DNA of 64,000 bases, from positions 2,914,001-2,978,000 of the forward strand of contig NZ_CP014223.1 in the NCBI RefSeq assembly GCF_001561955.1, given 5' to 3'. Below, piece after piece: positions 7,703 through 16,313 of this stretch (the stretch's first letter is position 1; every line of letters starts with the position of its first letter). Source of the DNA: Anaerotignum propionicum DSM 1682. GTDB lineage: Bacteria; Bacillota; Clostridia; Lachnospirales; Anaerotignaceae. A program made the position numbers and the translations under genes. The notes beneath the pieces are model-generated. The model saw only the letters and a program-made list of their open reading frames with translations. It had not been told where the DNA came from and ran no database searches.

Positions 7703-8965
7703 CTAATTTTCCTCGGTACGTTGAATATCCGCACCTAATCCTCTTAATTTCTCATCTATTTTATAATACCCTCGCTCGATATGATGAATGTCACCTATCT
7801 CCGTTTCCCCTTTTGCCGCTAAAGCTGAAAGAATTAATGCCGCACCTGCTCTTAAATCCGTTGCACGAACTTTACTGCCTGTTAATTCATCCACGCCCTC
7901 AATCACTGCATTGCGGCTCTCAATACGAATATCCGCCCCCATACGTTGAAGCTCTCCAGCATGAGTAAATCGATTTTCAAAAACAGTTTCAGTAATTACA
8001 CTGGTTCCCTTAGCCATAGTCATCAAACTCATAAAAGGAGCCTGCATATCTGTGGGAAAACCGGGAAAAGGCATTGTTTTTAATTGCAAGGGCTGAAGCT
8101 TTCCTTTCCGATAAACATGAAGTCCCTCAGGGATTGATTCAATCTTCACATTGCATTCCGCAAGTTTTGCAATCACCGGTTTTAAATGCTCCTCTCTTAC
8201 ATTCTCTAGAATAATGTCTCCTCCCGTAATTGCCGCTCCAACCATGAAAGTTCCTGCTTCAATTCTATCAGGAATCACCTGATGAGTTGCACCTCCAAGC
8301 TCTTTCCCACCAATAATTTCCACAGTATCAGTGCCATCACCTTGTACATCTGCACCTAATTCTCTCAAAAAATCTGCCAAATCGATGATTTCCGGCTCTG
8401 CCGCCGCATTTTCAATTACCGTTTTACCCTTGGCTAATACTGCCGCCATCATAATATTTTCCGTTGCCCCAACACTGGGAAAATCCAAATAAATATTTGC
8501 ACCTTTTAATTTTTTTGCCGTTAGTTCTATGATTCCGTGTTCCTGCTTGCTCTTTGCCCCCATTGTATGAAAGCCCTTTAAATGCAAATCGATGGGTCTG
8601 CTTCCTATCTGACAGCCTCCGGGATGGGGCAATCTTGCCTGACCATATCTGGATAGCAACGGTCCGGCCACAAGAAAGGAGGCGCGCATCTTCCCTGCTT
8701 GCTCATAAAAACTTTCAATGGAAGTCAATTCTCTGGCGCAAATAGAAATAACTTCTTTTTCCATGTCATAGGATACCTCTGCGCCAAAACCCTTCAAAAT
8801 TTCCAGCATATTTAAAACGTCCGTGAGAGGAGGAACATTTTCAATGATGCAGGGCTCATGTGTTAATAAACAGGCTGCTAAAATTGGTAAAGCTGCATTT
8901 TTTGAACCACTTATGCGCACTTTTCCTTGAAGCAAATCTGTATGATGAATTACAAATTTTTCCAT
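7703..8965 (-). CDS. murA: UDP-N-acetylglucosamine 1-carboxyvinyltransferase
   Basis: MurA transfers enolpyruvate from phosphoenolpyruvate to UDP-GlcNAc, the first committed step of peptidoglycan synthesis, in the cytoplasm. The substrate Lys-Asn is in SGSKNAALPI near the N-terminus, and the catalytic Cys, the fosfomycin target, is in HPGGCQIGSRPID. The length of 420 residues is normal. An open frame runs upstream to 9082, but the family start MEKFVIHHTDLLQG falls at ATG 8965 behind GAGGG, so I use that. Firmicutes often have two MurA paralogues, and I cannot tell which this is. Confidence 0.96.
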   Translation of the reverse strand: MEKFVIHHTDLLQGKVRISGSKNAALPILAACLLTHEPCIIENVPPLTDVLNMLEILKGFGAEVSYDMEKEVISICARELTSIESFYEQAGKMRASFLVAGPLLSRYGQARLPHPGGCQIGSRPIDLHLKGFHTMGAKSKQEHGIIELTAKKLKGANIYLDFPSVGATENIMMAAVLAKGKTVIENAAAEPEIIDLADFLRELGADVQGDGTDTVEIIGGKELGGATHQVIPDRIEAGTFMVGAAITGGDIILENVREEHLKPVIAKLAECNVKIESIPEGLHVYRKGKLQPLQLKTMPFPGFPTDMQAPFMSLMTMAKGTSVITETVFENRFTHAGELQRMGADIRIESRNAVIEGVDELTGSKVRATDLRAGAALILSALAAKGETEIGDIHHIERGYYKIDEKLRGLGADIQRTEEN

Positions 8966-9084
8966 ACCCATCCCTCGCATTTCTATAAAAATAATAATGA
9001 TTGCGAATTTATTATGTCCGTCGGAAGCAAAAGCAACCGATAAAATATTCACCGTATTTGTAAAATTTTTGTTTAATTTCACGC

Positions 9085-9112
9085 TTTACAGTTGGCAATC
9101 TTCTGGTATAAT
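9085..9112 (+). promoter_or_regulatory. sigma-A promoter of tRNA-Gly
   Basis: TTTACA (9085-9090), a 16-base spacer and TATAAT (9107-9112), about 15 bases before the tRNA. Confidence 0.75.
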
Positions 9113-9126
9113 AAATATATATCTTT

Positions 9127-9197
9127 GCGGATGTAGTTCATCGGTAGAATGAAAGCTTCCCAAGCTTTAGAGGTGGGTTCGATTCCCATCATCCGCT
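9127..9197 (+). tRNA. tRNA-Gly (anticodon CCC)
   Basis: The acceptor stem GCGGATG pairs with CATCCGC. The anticodon stem AAAGC/GCTTT holds the loop TTCCCAA (anticodon CCC), and the T arm contains GGTTCGATTCCC. CCA is not encoded. The gene stands alone between murA and mscL. Confidence 0.95.
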
Positions 9198-9342
9198 TTT
9201 TGCAGTATTACCAGAAAGTTCTTAAAAATATCAATAAAGCCTTGAACTATCAAGAAAAATTTACAAAAAAAAGCTGTTCTTCGGGACAGAAATCATTTGT
9301 ATATTTAAAAAAATGGGATTCATTTATCACATGAAAAATTTC

Positions 9343-9373
9343 AAAAATCTACTCACTTTGAGGAGATTTTTTT
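9343..9373 (+). terminator. terminator after tRNA-Gly
   Basis: AAATCT-a-CTC pairs with GAG-g-AGATTT around a short loop, followed by TTTTTTATTTT. It lies about 150 bases past the tRNA, and the region between holds no gene that I can support. Confidence 0.6.
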
Positions 9374-9435
9374 ATTTTGTCCAATAAAACAGCACCCATT
9401 AATTTTAAAATTACAATTTTAAAAACCATAGCAAA

Positions 9436-9468
9436 GAAAAAAGACACAAAGAAAAAAACTTCGTGTCT
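9436..9468 (-). terminator. terminator of mscL
   Basis: On the minus strand AGACACGAAG pairs with CTTTGTGTCT around a T7 loop, and TTTTTTC follows. It lies just after the mscL stop. Confidence 0.7.
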
Positions 9469-9481
9469 ATAAAAATCTATT

Positions 9482-9871
9482 TTATTCTTTTTCTTTTAAT
9501 AAATCTCTAATTTCTTCCAGTAATAAAACCTCTGGGGCTGGTTGTGGGGGCGCAGACTTTTCTTCTTTTTTTCTCACTGAAATTATCTTAATGAAAATAA
9601 AAATCGAAAATGAAATAATCAAAAAATCCACAATAGACTGTATGAAAGAACCATATAAAATTGCACTTTCTGGGACATCTCCTACACCAGGGGTAATGAC
9701 GTACTTTAAATCAACAAAATTGATTCCCCCCAAAAGCAAGCCAAGAATAGGCATCAAAACATCATTTACTAATGAAGTAACAATTTTACCAAAAGCACCA
9801 CCTATGATAACACCTACTGCCAGATCAATTACGTTACCTTTTAACGCAAACTTTTTAAATTCATGAAGCAT
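9482..9871 (-). CDS. mscL: large-conductance mechanosensitive channel
   Basis: MscL is a homopentameric membrane channel that opens under membrane tension to release solutes during hypo-osmotic shock. The protein (129 residues) begins [21 protein letters not shown] and contains TM1 ([21 protein letters not shown]) and TM2 (about residues 65-85, [15 protein letters not shown]). It ends in a charged cytoplasmic helix ([14 protein letters not shown]). ATG 9871 was chosen because AAAGGAGG lies nine bases upstream; the open frame continues to 9955 without similarity. It is monocistronic with its own terminator. Confidence 0.97.
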   Translation of the reverse strand: MLHEFKKFALKGNVIDLAVGVIIGGAFGKIVTSLVNDVLMPILGLLLGGINFVDLKYVITPGVGDVPESAILYGSFIQSIVDFLIISFSIFIFIKIISVRKKEEKSAPPQPAPEVLLLEEIRDLLKEKE

Positions 9872-10198
9872 ATAACGACCTCCTTTTATATTGATCAAAA
9901 GAGTAAAACTGATTTTCTTTTCAATATACAATATTCTACAATAAATATCAATCATATTACAAAATCCGCATTAATGCTCTTATATCATTAAAAATTACAA
10001 TACTCTTTCCTAAGATATCTAAATACCGATTTTCTCCCTCTTCAATATAAAACCGTCTCATAAATACTATCAATTATTATGTTTTATCTCCGCGTTTTTT
10101 GAATTATTCTACAAAGAATCCTTATAATCTCAGCCAAATTGGATATAATGAAATAAAAAATTTCACTGAAATATTTTCTTTTCTATTATTTAGCAGTA
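9872..10198. other. AT-rich intergenic region between divergent mscL and FtsE-like gene
   Basis: There is no coding sequence that I can support. It holds the mscL ribosome site at the left end and leads into the promoter of the FtsE-like gene at the right end. An open frame from 10099 runs into the ATPase gene, but its first 60 codons show no family similarity. Confidence 0.5.
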
Positions 10199-10227
10199 TA
10201 TACAATTTTTCGCTTCGGTGTTATACT
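10199..10227 (+). promoter_or_regulatory. candidate sigma-A promoter of the FtsE-like/C39 pair
   Basis: TATACA (10199-10204), a 17-base spacer and TATACT (10222-10227), about 60 bases before the ATPase start. Confidence 0.55.
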
Positions 10228-10287
10228 AAAAGAAAGAAAAAGGGCTTTATTTGTCTAAATCAAACTTATTTGAAAGGCATGAGAATT

Positions 10288-10974
10288 TTGATTATATTCC
10301 ATAATGTGTCAAAAACCTATCCAAATAACGAAATGGGTGTGGAAAATGTTTCTCTTGAAATTAAGGATGGGGATTTTGTATTTCTTGTGGGGCAAACAGG
10401 CTCAGGAAAGAGTACGCTAATCAACCTTCTTACAGGGGAGTTAAAGCCTACAACGGGAGATATCATTGTAAATAATCTCTCTCTAGGCAGTTTGAACCAT
10501 AAAGATTTCCCCTATTACAGAAGACTTTTGGGTATCATTAATTATGATTGTTTATTGATTGAACATAAAACAATTTATCAAAATTTAGAGATACCCATGT
10601 TAGCAACAGGTCATTCCAGTAAATCCATTCGCGAATCTATCCCCTTAGCCCTTGGTTTGGTTGGAATGAGTAAAAAAATGTATGACTATCCAAGTAATTT
10701 GTCAGGCGGTGAGACCTTCAAAGTTCTTATGGCAAGGGCTGTGATAAATAATCCAAAAATTATAATAGCTGACGAACCCACTGCCCATCTGGATTATGAT
10801 TCTTCCCTCGATATCATGTCTTTATTTAATGAAATCAATCAATTGGGAATCACAATCATAATTGCCACCCACGCAAAAGAGTTTGTGGATATCATGAAAA
10901 AACGCGTGATAACAATGCAAAATGGAAAAGTTCTTGGTGATGTGAGCAAAGGAAAATATGGTTGGATTATATGA
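10288..10974 (+). CDS. FtsE-like ABC transporter ATP-binding protein
   Basis: A single ABC ATPase domain (about 228 residues) most like FtsE, the cytoplasmic ATPase that with FtsX drives division-site peptidoglycan hydrolases. It shows the FtsE-type start IIFHNVSKTYP, Walker A GQTGSGKST, signature LSGGE, Walker B IIIADEPTAHLD and the H-loop ATHAKE. The Q-loop, normally VFQDF in FtsE, reads INYDC, so the glutamine is missing, and the signature continues TFKV rather than QQRV. The start is uncertain: TTG 10288 has AAAGG at a good distance, whereas ATG 10279 lies too close to it. No FtsX follows; the next gene, overlapping by four bases, is a membrane-anchored C39-like peptidase. Confidence 0.8.
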   Translation: MIIFHNVSKTYPNNEMGVENVSLEIKDGDFVFLVGQTGSGKSTLINLLTGELKPTTGDIIVNNLSLGSLNHKDFPYYRRLLGIINYDCLLIEHKTIYQNLEIPMLATGHSSKSIRESIPLALGLVGMSKKMYDYPSNLSGGETFKVLMARAVINNPKIIIADEPTAHLDYDSSLDIMSLFNEINQLGITIIIATHAKEFVDIMKKRVITMQNGKVLGDVSKGKYGWII

Positions 10975-11822
10975 AAAAACGAAAACGGAAAAAAAATACA
11001 TTTAAAAAATTTTTTAGTACAGCATTTGTTGGAACATATATCAGCTTTTTGTTCTTTCTGTATTTATTTGCTACTCGGGTTACCCCATGGGATGTAGATT
11101 ATTTTATAAAAGGTGTCTCCCAGCATGCCTCTCAACTAGTATTGACGCTGAAAACAGAAAAGGCGGCTTTTGATGCAAAGCGGGAAGCTGCTGCCTTGGC
11201 AAAAGCTCTTGCAGCTGAAAAAAAAGCTGCTGAGAAAAAAGAATCCGCAAAAAAGAAAGATAAAGAAACGGAAACAGATGAAACAATTCTGCATTCCGAC
11301 ACAATTGACTTGATTTATTATTCTCAAAATGATTCCCGCTGGAAAACAAAGATTTATGGTGGTGATAATATCATCGGTGTTTTTGGTTGTGGCCCAACCA
11401 CCCTTGCTATGGTGGTAAGCAGTCTGACAGAAAATGAAGTGACTCCGGAAACCACTGCAAAATGGGCTTTTGACAATGGTCATTTTTGTAACAACAGTGG
11501 CTCCTACCATTCCATCATTCCAAAAGGCGCACAGAATTATGGCCTTTCCTCAAAGAGTTTGAAAAGCCCGACGAAAGAAACCATTGTTCAGGAGTTATCC
11601 AATGGAAAATTGGTGGTGGTGCTCATGGATCGAGGATTATTCACTTCCCAAGGGCATTTTATCATTCTTCGAGGCGTTACACCGAAGGGACAGGTTTTGA
11701 TTGCCGATTCTCAAAGCCCGGAAAACAGCAAACAAACTTGGGATATTCAAACAATCTTAGATGAAGCAAAATATTCCGCTAGTTCAGGCGGGCCATTTTG
11801 GTCCATCGGAAAAGCCACCTAG
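10971..11822 (+). CDS. membrane-anchored C39-like cysteine peptidase
   Basis: The protein has a very basic N-terminus (KKRKRKK), one membrane helix (about residues 15-35), a long Ala/Lys/Glu coiled-coil stalk (about 60-105), and a C39-like papain-fold domain (about 115-283). The domain shows YYSQNDSRW, FGCGPTTLAMV with the candidate catalytic Cys, GHFIILRG with the His, and ADSQSP with the Asp. The domain should lie outside the cell. ATG 10971 overlaps the stop of the ATPase gene (ATGA); TTG 10962 is an alternative with a better spaced AAAGGA site. It takes the place where FtsX would be expected, and its coiled coil recalls hydrolases controlled by FtsEX. A wall-cleaving or peptide-processing role is inference. 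Confidence 0.8.
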   Translation: MKKRKRKKNTFKKFFSTAFVGTYISFLFFLYLFATRVTPWDVDYFIKGVSQHASQLVLTLKTEKAAFDAKREAAALAKALAAEKKAAEKKESAKKKDKETETDETILHSDTIDLIYYSQNDSRWKTKIYGGDNIIGVFGCGPTTLAMVVSSLTENEVTPETTAKWAFDNGHFCNNSGSYHSIIPKGAQNYGLSSKSLKSPTKETIVQELSNGKLVVVLMDRGLFTSQGHFIILRGVTPKGQVLIADSQSPENSKQTWDIQTILDEAKYSASSGGPFWSIGKAT

Positions 11823-11848
11823 GCTTTTCACATATCTTTATAATTATT

Positions 11849-11881
11849 AAAGGCTTATGCACTCTCGCATAAGCCTTTTTT
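11849..11881 (+). terminator. terminator after the C39-like gene
   Basis: AAAGGCTTATGC and GCATAAGCCTTT pair perfectly around ACTCTC, followed by T residues. It may also work for the facing fliT-like gene. Confidence 0.9.
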
Positions 11882-11920
11882 ATTTATTCTTTTCAAAAGA
11901 AGTATGTACTGCGCAGACCT

Positions 11921-12328
11921 TTATTCCCCTTTATTTCTATAAAAAGAATCATCTCCTCCAATTTTAAGGCTAATTGCCTTATCATATTGGATTGTACTTT
12001 CCACGCTTCTTTTTATCTTACAATAAATCTCGTTCATTCTCCTGATATCGGGATTTTCCAGCAAAGTAGCTTCTACGTCCAATGTCAGTGCTCTTTTTGC
12101 CAATGCTTGCTCTTCTTCAGACAAATTCTGTAACAAGTCTTCTTGTAAGTATTGCAAGTTGTCCAGTTCAAGCATGATTTCTGTGCGCATTTCTACGAAC
12201 AACTCGAACGCATATAAGTCGTTACGCTGCAAACATTCCGACATTTGTTTTGTTACATCCTGTAACTCATTCACCTTATTATATTTTTTTTGGAGATTCA
12301 AAATAATCTCCATCCATGCTGTATTCAT
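11921..12328 (-). CDS. FliT-like flagellar protein, third gene of the fliD-fliS unit
   Basis: A 135-residue, mostly helical, acidic protein encoded directly after fliS. Its position, size and helical character match FliT-type chaperones or regulators that bind FliD and help export of filament-cap subunits in the cytoplasm. I see no sharper signature motif, so the call rests mainly on order (fliD-fliS-this gene). GGAGGA lies ten bases before ATG 12328. The gap after fliS is 22 bases, so the two are co-transcribed. Confidence 0.6.
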   Translation of the reverse strand: MNTAWMEIILNLQKKYNKVNELQDVTKQMSECLQRNDLYAFELFVEMRTEIMLELDNLQYLQEDLLQNLSEEEQALAKRALTLDVEATLLENPDIRRMNEIYCKIKRSVESTIQYDKAISLKIGGDDSFYRNKGE

Positions 12329-12350
12329 ACCGGGCTCATCCTCCGCGATT

Positions 12351-12737
12351 CTAATTTTTCACCAGCTCCGCCTGAGTGATACGATCCGCTTCTTTGAAGG
12401 TGTTTTTAAGATCCAAAAGCATAGACCTTAAATTTTGAATCAACTCAATATTTCTTCCCGCATTAATTCTAGCAATCTGAAACTGAAAATACTCATACAA
12501 CTTAGAAATCTCTTGCCCGATGGAATACGTTTTATCTAAAGTCGAGTCAAGATATCTGATAATTTCCGAAACCCTGTTCATGCATGCTTCAAACTCAGGA
12601 TAATTCTCAGCTTTCACTGCCATTTCTGCCTTTGTAAGTCTTTTTGCGGATTCATCAAAAAGAAGCGTCAATAGCTCACCGGAGGTCATTGTGCTAATGG
12701 ACTGCTGTTTATAATTTTGATAACCATAATTGTTCAT
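12351..12737 (-). CDS. fliS: flagellin export chaperone FliS
   Basis: FliS binds the C-terminus of flagellin in the cytoplasm and prevents premature polymerisation. The protein begins MNNYGYQNYKQQSISTMTSGELLTLLFDESAKRL, the typical FliS start with conserved Tyr and a helical core of about 128 residues. The open frame extends to 12773 inside fliD, but homology begins at ATG 12737, which has AAAGGA 12 bases upstream. It is coupled to fliD. Confidence 0.93.
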   Translation of the reverse strand: MNNYGYQNYKQQSISTMTSGELLTLLFDESAKRLTKAEMAVKAENYPEFEACMNRVSEIIRYLDSTLDKTYSIGQEISKLYEYFQFQIARINAGRNIELIQNLRSMLLDLKNTFKEADRITQAELVKN

Positions 12738-12762
12738 ACTGTATGCCAATCCTTTCAACCAA

Positions 12763-15222
12763 TTACTGGCCACTATACTGACTCAACCAACCACTTTGCG
12801 TGTTCATCTTCTGCATAACCACTTCTAATCGTGTAAACTGATTCTGATATCTTGTCCGCTCTGTTTTTAATTTTGTTTCATATTTCTTAATTGTTTTATC
12901 AATATCGTTCATCTCCGTAAGTAAAGCATTTTTAAGCATTGAACTAGGGGACTTTACATTACCGGCTTTTTCTATTAATTTACCTTTTGTTGCGCCCACA
13001 GTTGCAGCATACTTATCTGTGATCGCCTTCATTCTCGACATAACCCCGCCTGTCATAAGGTTATTATCTTTCAAATCTTCTGTAAAAAGATCCTTAACTC
13101 TCTCCGGATCATCCTGCAATGCATTTTTGAGCTTAGTCTCATCCAGTGTTATCTTTCCATTATCCGCCCAATTGGACGAAACGGTAATACCAATATCCGA
13201 TAACTGATTACTTTCGGTGCCTGTCTTCATAAAGACAAATCTTAAATCGTTGGCTAAGCTAGATATATCTGAATCTCCAAGCAACAGCCCTGCTTTCGCC
13301 TTCTTCTCCCATGCAGTGATTTCAGACTCCGACATGTCCTTTCTTTGTTCATCTGTGAGGGGTGTATAAGTTCTGTCACGTTTTTCCTTGATAGCCGCAT
13401 TACTGTCTTCAACCAAGGTGTTATATTCATCAATCATACTCTTGATGGCTTTGATTACTTTCTCTGTATCAACTCCGGCACTAAATTTAATTCCTTCTGT
13501 TCCACCAACATATTCCATCACACCAGACCCATTATCCTGATATCCAAAGGTACCATTGGCTACAATTTTCATTCCATTTAGATTAAAAGAATTTGTTGAA
13601 CGAGAAATTTCCGTCGCATCTGCTCCGCCTTCTCCGTCAAAGTCTACTAGGATAATTGCATCCTGTCCTTTAACCTCTTTTCCATTCAACTCTTTATTGC
13701 TGGAATCAATTGTCCCGTCTGCTTTACGTTTTCCAAAAAGCAGTTGTTCCAGCTCATTTAACTGCGTTATATTCCCATCACCATCTCTAGCGCCAATTTT
13801 TACAGAACCCGAGGCACCATTTTGTGTAGAAACAATGGAGAACGAGTCACTGTTTGTTTGATAGGAAATGTTGACATCCGCATTTTTATTAGAATTGATT
13901 GCATCAATAATATCCTTCAGGGAAGTTTTATCCTTTTCATATTTTATTTTAATGCTTTCCCCATTAATTGTAATCTCATATTCGTTGCCATCAACAAGAC
14001 CTGCAGTTTCAGCACCTTTTAGTCCGGATTTATCTAGGGTTGTTGTCAAATTCAATTTGTTTGATGAGCCATTCTCAATGCCAAAAACGCTGCCCTCTCC
14101 CGTAATACCAATGGATGAGCTGGAAACGTATAATACAGATGATTTATCCTCAGCCCCAGATGGAAGCACTGTTTTAAATTGAAAAGTATTATCACTGCCT
14201 TTTGTCAATTGAATTCTGCCTTTACCAAATGCAGTATCCAATTCATCTTGCAAATAATTTTTGAAATCTGTTTCATTTAATTTTGTTTCGTCATTAAAGG
14301 TAATAACCTTCCTTGTGCCATTGTATTCAAAGGAAAGGGATTTCCCCTTCATTCTTTCTGCAAAAGTTGTTTCCTTTTTAAGGTCATCCGGGTTTATCTC
14401 TGCAAGAGCATTTAATCCTGCTGAGGTAATACTTTTATCCATAATGGTGGAAGAACCAGAAATAATTCCCAAAGATTTGAAAAGTTCGGCATCGCCATTT
14501 ACAATTTTTAAAGCATTGCCGGCTTCACTGGTATTTTTGAAATTTAATGTTTCACCATCAGCAGACACATTCATGACGCTGGCTAAAGTTTTATTACCAC
14601 CAATGTCTACATTTTCTAAGGCTTTGTTCATCCCTTTGGCTACTTCTTCCGCATTGGTATAAGGGCCGCCCCCTTCTTTTGGAGGCATAAAAGCAGTGTA
14701 TTGTTTATCTCCATATTGGACAATAAAAGCTTTCCCCAATATAGTCGAGATATCTTCATTTCCAAAATTAACTGCTTCGGTTTGTATGTAGTTATCTGAT
14801 AAAGTTTCTGTTGTAGTAAAGTTGGCATCCTGTGCCAATTGCTTAATCCCATTTACAGTAAATTGCTGACCGCCGGTAACACTTCCACTGGCTGTAACAT
14901 ACTTGCTGTTACTACCCGATGGGGTGATTACACTTCTTGAGTAAAAATTCGCACTATAAAGGTTTGTGCCAGATGAGTACGAAGTGTAACTATTGGCGAA
15001 GCTCACCAGTTTGTCGCTGATTGCACGATATGCATCTGTCTTCCATGACAATAATGTTTTATTTTGCTTTTGCTTTGCTATTTTACTTCTTGTGCTCGCC
15101 GTCATCCCATCAATCAATTCATCGGTATTCAAACCGCTGACAAGACCACCAATCCCCTTGGATTGGCTTCCATAGGCATTACTGGAAGATGACGTAGAAG
15201 TGAGGCTTGATATTGTTGCCAT
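12763..15222 (-). CDS. fliD: flagellar filament capping protein FliD (hook-associated protein 2)
   Basis: FliD forms the cap at the filament tip and assists flagellin polymerisation outside the cell. The N-terminal part (IGGLVSGLNTDELIDGM, residues 25-41) and the C-terminal coiled coil (TIKKYETKLKTERTRYQNQF) are the FliD_N and FliD_C hallmarks. At 819 residues it is clearly longer than the roughly 500 of Bacillus FliD; the extra length lies in the variable exposed middle domains. AAGGAGGA precedes the ATG. It heads the fliD-fliS-fliT-like unit. Confidence 0.93.
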   Translation of the reverse strand: MATISSLTSTSSSSNAYGSQSKGIGGLVSGLNTDELIDGMTASTRSKIAKQKQNKTLLSWKTDAYRAISDKLVSFANSYTSYSSGTNLYSANFYSRSVITPSGSNSKYVTASGSVTGGQQFTVNGIKQLAQDANFTTTETLSDNYIQTEAVNFGNEDISTILGKAFIVQYGDKQYTAFMPPKEGGGPYTNAEEVAKGMNKALENVDIGGNKTLASVMNVSADGETLNFKNTSEAGNALKIVNGDAELFKSLGIISGSSTIMDKSITSAGLNALAEINPDDLKKETTFAERMKGKSLSFEYNGTRKVITFNDETKLNETDFKNYLQDELDTAFGKGRIQLTKGSDNTFQFKTVLPSGAEDKSSVLYVSSSSIGITGEGSVFGIENGSSNKLNLTTTLDKSGLKGAETAGLVDGNEYEITINGESIKIKYEKDKTSLKDIIDAINSNKNADVNISYQTNSDSFSIVSTQNGASGSVKIGARDGDGNITQLNELEQLLFGKRKADGTIDSSNKELNGKEVKGQDAIILVDFDGEGGADATEISRSTNSFNLNGMKIVANGTFGYQDNGSGVMEYVGGTEGIKFSAGVDTEKVIKAIKSMIDEYNTLVEDSNAAIKEKRDRTYTPLTDEQRKDMSESEITAWEKKAKAGLLLGDSDISSLANDLRFVFMKTGTESNQLSDIGITVSSNWADNGKITLDETKLKNALQDDPERVKDLFTEDLKDNNLMTGGVMSRMKAITDKYAATVGATKGKLIEKAGNVKSPSSMLKNALLTEMNDIDKTIKKYETKLKTERTRYQNQFTRLEVVMQKMNTQSGWLSQYSGQ

Positions 15223-15361
15223 AGTATTCCTCCTTCAATATAGTAAATGATGTGCTCAATATCCATTCTTATCTAATTTTCCTCTATACTTATTTTTCGA
15301 CATATAGTATACTTTTATTAATAGTTCAGTACCACAATTTAAAAATTATGAGGTGATACTC

Positions 15362-16135
15362 GTGTCAGTAATCATTACATTAACAAACCAAAAAGGCGGC
15401 GTAGGGAAAACAACAACCACCGCAACGCTTATTACCGGCTTATCCCTTCAAGAATATAAAGTTCTTGGAATAGATTTAGATCCACAGGGAAACTTAGGCT
15501 TCTCCTTAGGTCTTGATATAGAAAATACAGCAACGATTTATGATGTTTTTCGCGGCGAAGCAAAAATTGAAGATGTGATTCAAGAAACAGAATACGGTGA
15601 TATCATTCCTTCAAATATTTTGTTAAGCAGTGCAGAGCTTGAATTCAACCGCTCCGGCAGAGAGTACCTTCTGAAAGAGGCACTTGAATCTGTCATGGAT
15701 AAATATGACTTTATCATAATTGATACACCACCGGCATTAAATATATTAACAGTGAATGCCTATGTTTGCTCTGACCATCTGATTGTGCCTATGGTTCCCG
15801 AAATTCTGAGCCTTTTGGGCGTCAGCCAATTAAAAGAGACTGCACAGACAGTAAAAAAATTCTATAACTCAAAATTAAATGTTCTGGGCTTGCTGTTGAC
15901 AAAATATAATAGTCGTACAAATCTGGCCCTTGAAGTTGCCGATATGGCAAACGAGATCGCCAGCCAGCTGAATACCTCTGTTTTTTCTGCAAAAATCAGA
16001 GCCAGCGTGGCAGTTGCCGAAGCCCCTGCCCACGGTTCCTGTGTTCTGATGTATGCCCCCAGATCCAAGCCAACCCTTGATTACATAGACTTCATTGAAG
16101 AAGTTCTGATTCGTTGTAAAAGAGCAAGAAAATAA
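15362..16135 (+). CDS. ParA/Soj-family ATPase
   Basis: A cytoplasmic ATPase with the deviant Walker A KGGVGKTTT (about residues 10-18), switch motif IDLDPQGNLG, Walker B-like FIIIDTPPALN and the ParA-type region LLTKYNSRTNLALEV. The start GTG 15362 follows GAGGTGAT; an upstream GTG at 15353 lies inside that site. It differs from FlhG/YlxH, which normally follows flhF, and it lacks an obvious C-terminal membrane helix, although the tail RCKRARK is basic. It stands between fliD and cheV, facing away from fliD, and is followed by a ComFB-domain gene. A role in positioning or counting polar structures such as flagella is inferred from context only. Chromosome segregation is less likely, as no parB or parS is visible here. 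Confidence 0.88.
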   Translation: MSVIITLTNQKGGVGKTTTTATLITGLSLQEYKVLGIDLDPQGNLGFSLGLDIENTATIYDVFRGEAKIEDVIQETEYGDIIPSNILLSSAELEFNRSGREYLLKEALESVMDKYDFIIIDTPPALNILTVNAYVCSDHLIVPMVPEILSLLGVSQLKETAQTVKKFYNSKLNVLGLLLTKYNSRTNLALEVADMANEIASQLNTSVFSAKIRASVAVAEAPAHGSCVLMYAPRSKPTLDYIDFIEEVLIRCKRARK

Positions 16136-16192
16136 TCACATAGTCTCCTTGAAATTCTCTCTATACATAGGGGTATTCTATTGCTTTTTTTG

Positions 16193-16262
16193 GGGCTTAC
16201 TTTGGCTATGAGCCAACTAATTTAACTTTTTACAGCGTAGCCCATAACAAATGCCTGTTATG
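16193..16262 (+). promoter_or_regulatory. structured leader between the ParA-like and ComFB-domain genes
   Basis: Three nested or adjacent inverted repeats precede the ComFB gene: TTGGCT/AGCCAA (16202-16216, loop ATG), an enclosing GGGGCTTAC/GTAGCCC pair (16193 to 16243), and CATAACA/TGTTATG (16243-16262). There is no T run after them, so a simple terminator is unlikely. It does not match a riboswitch class known to me. Confidence 0.4.
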
Positions 16263-16313
16263 ATTTATTTACGATACGCTTTGTCTATTATTTATTTGAA
16301 AAGAGGTATTAAA

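Noticed and set aside
10099-10287. A longer N-terminus for the FtsE-like ATPase
   Set aside because: The 60 extra residues have no similarity and contain the likely promoter.
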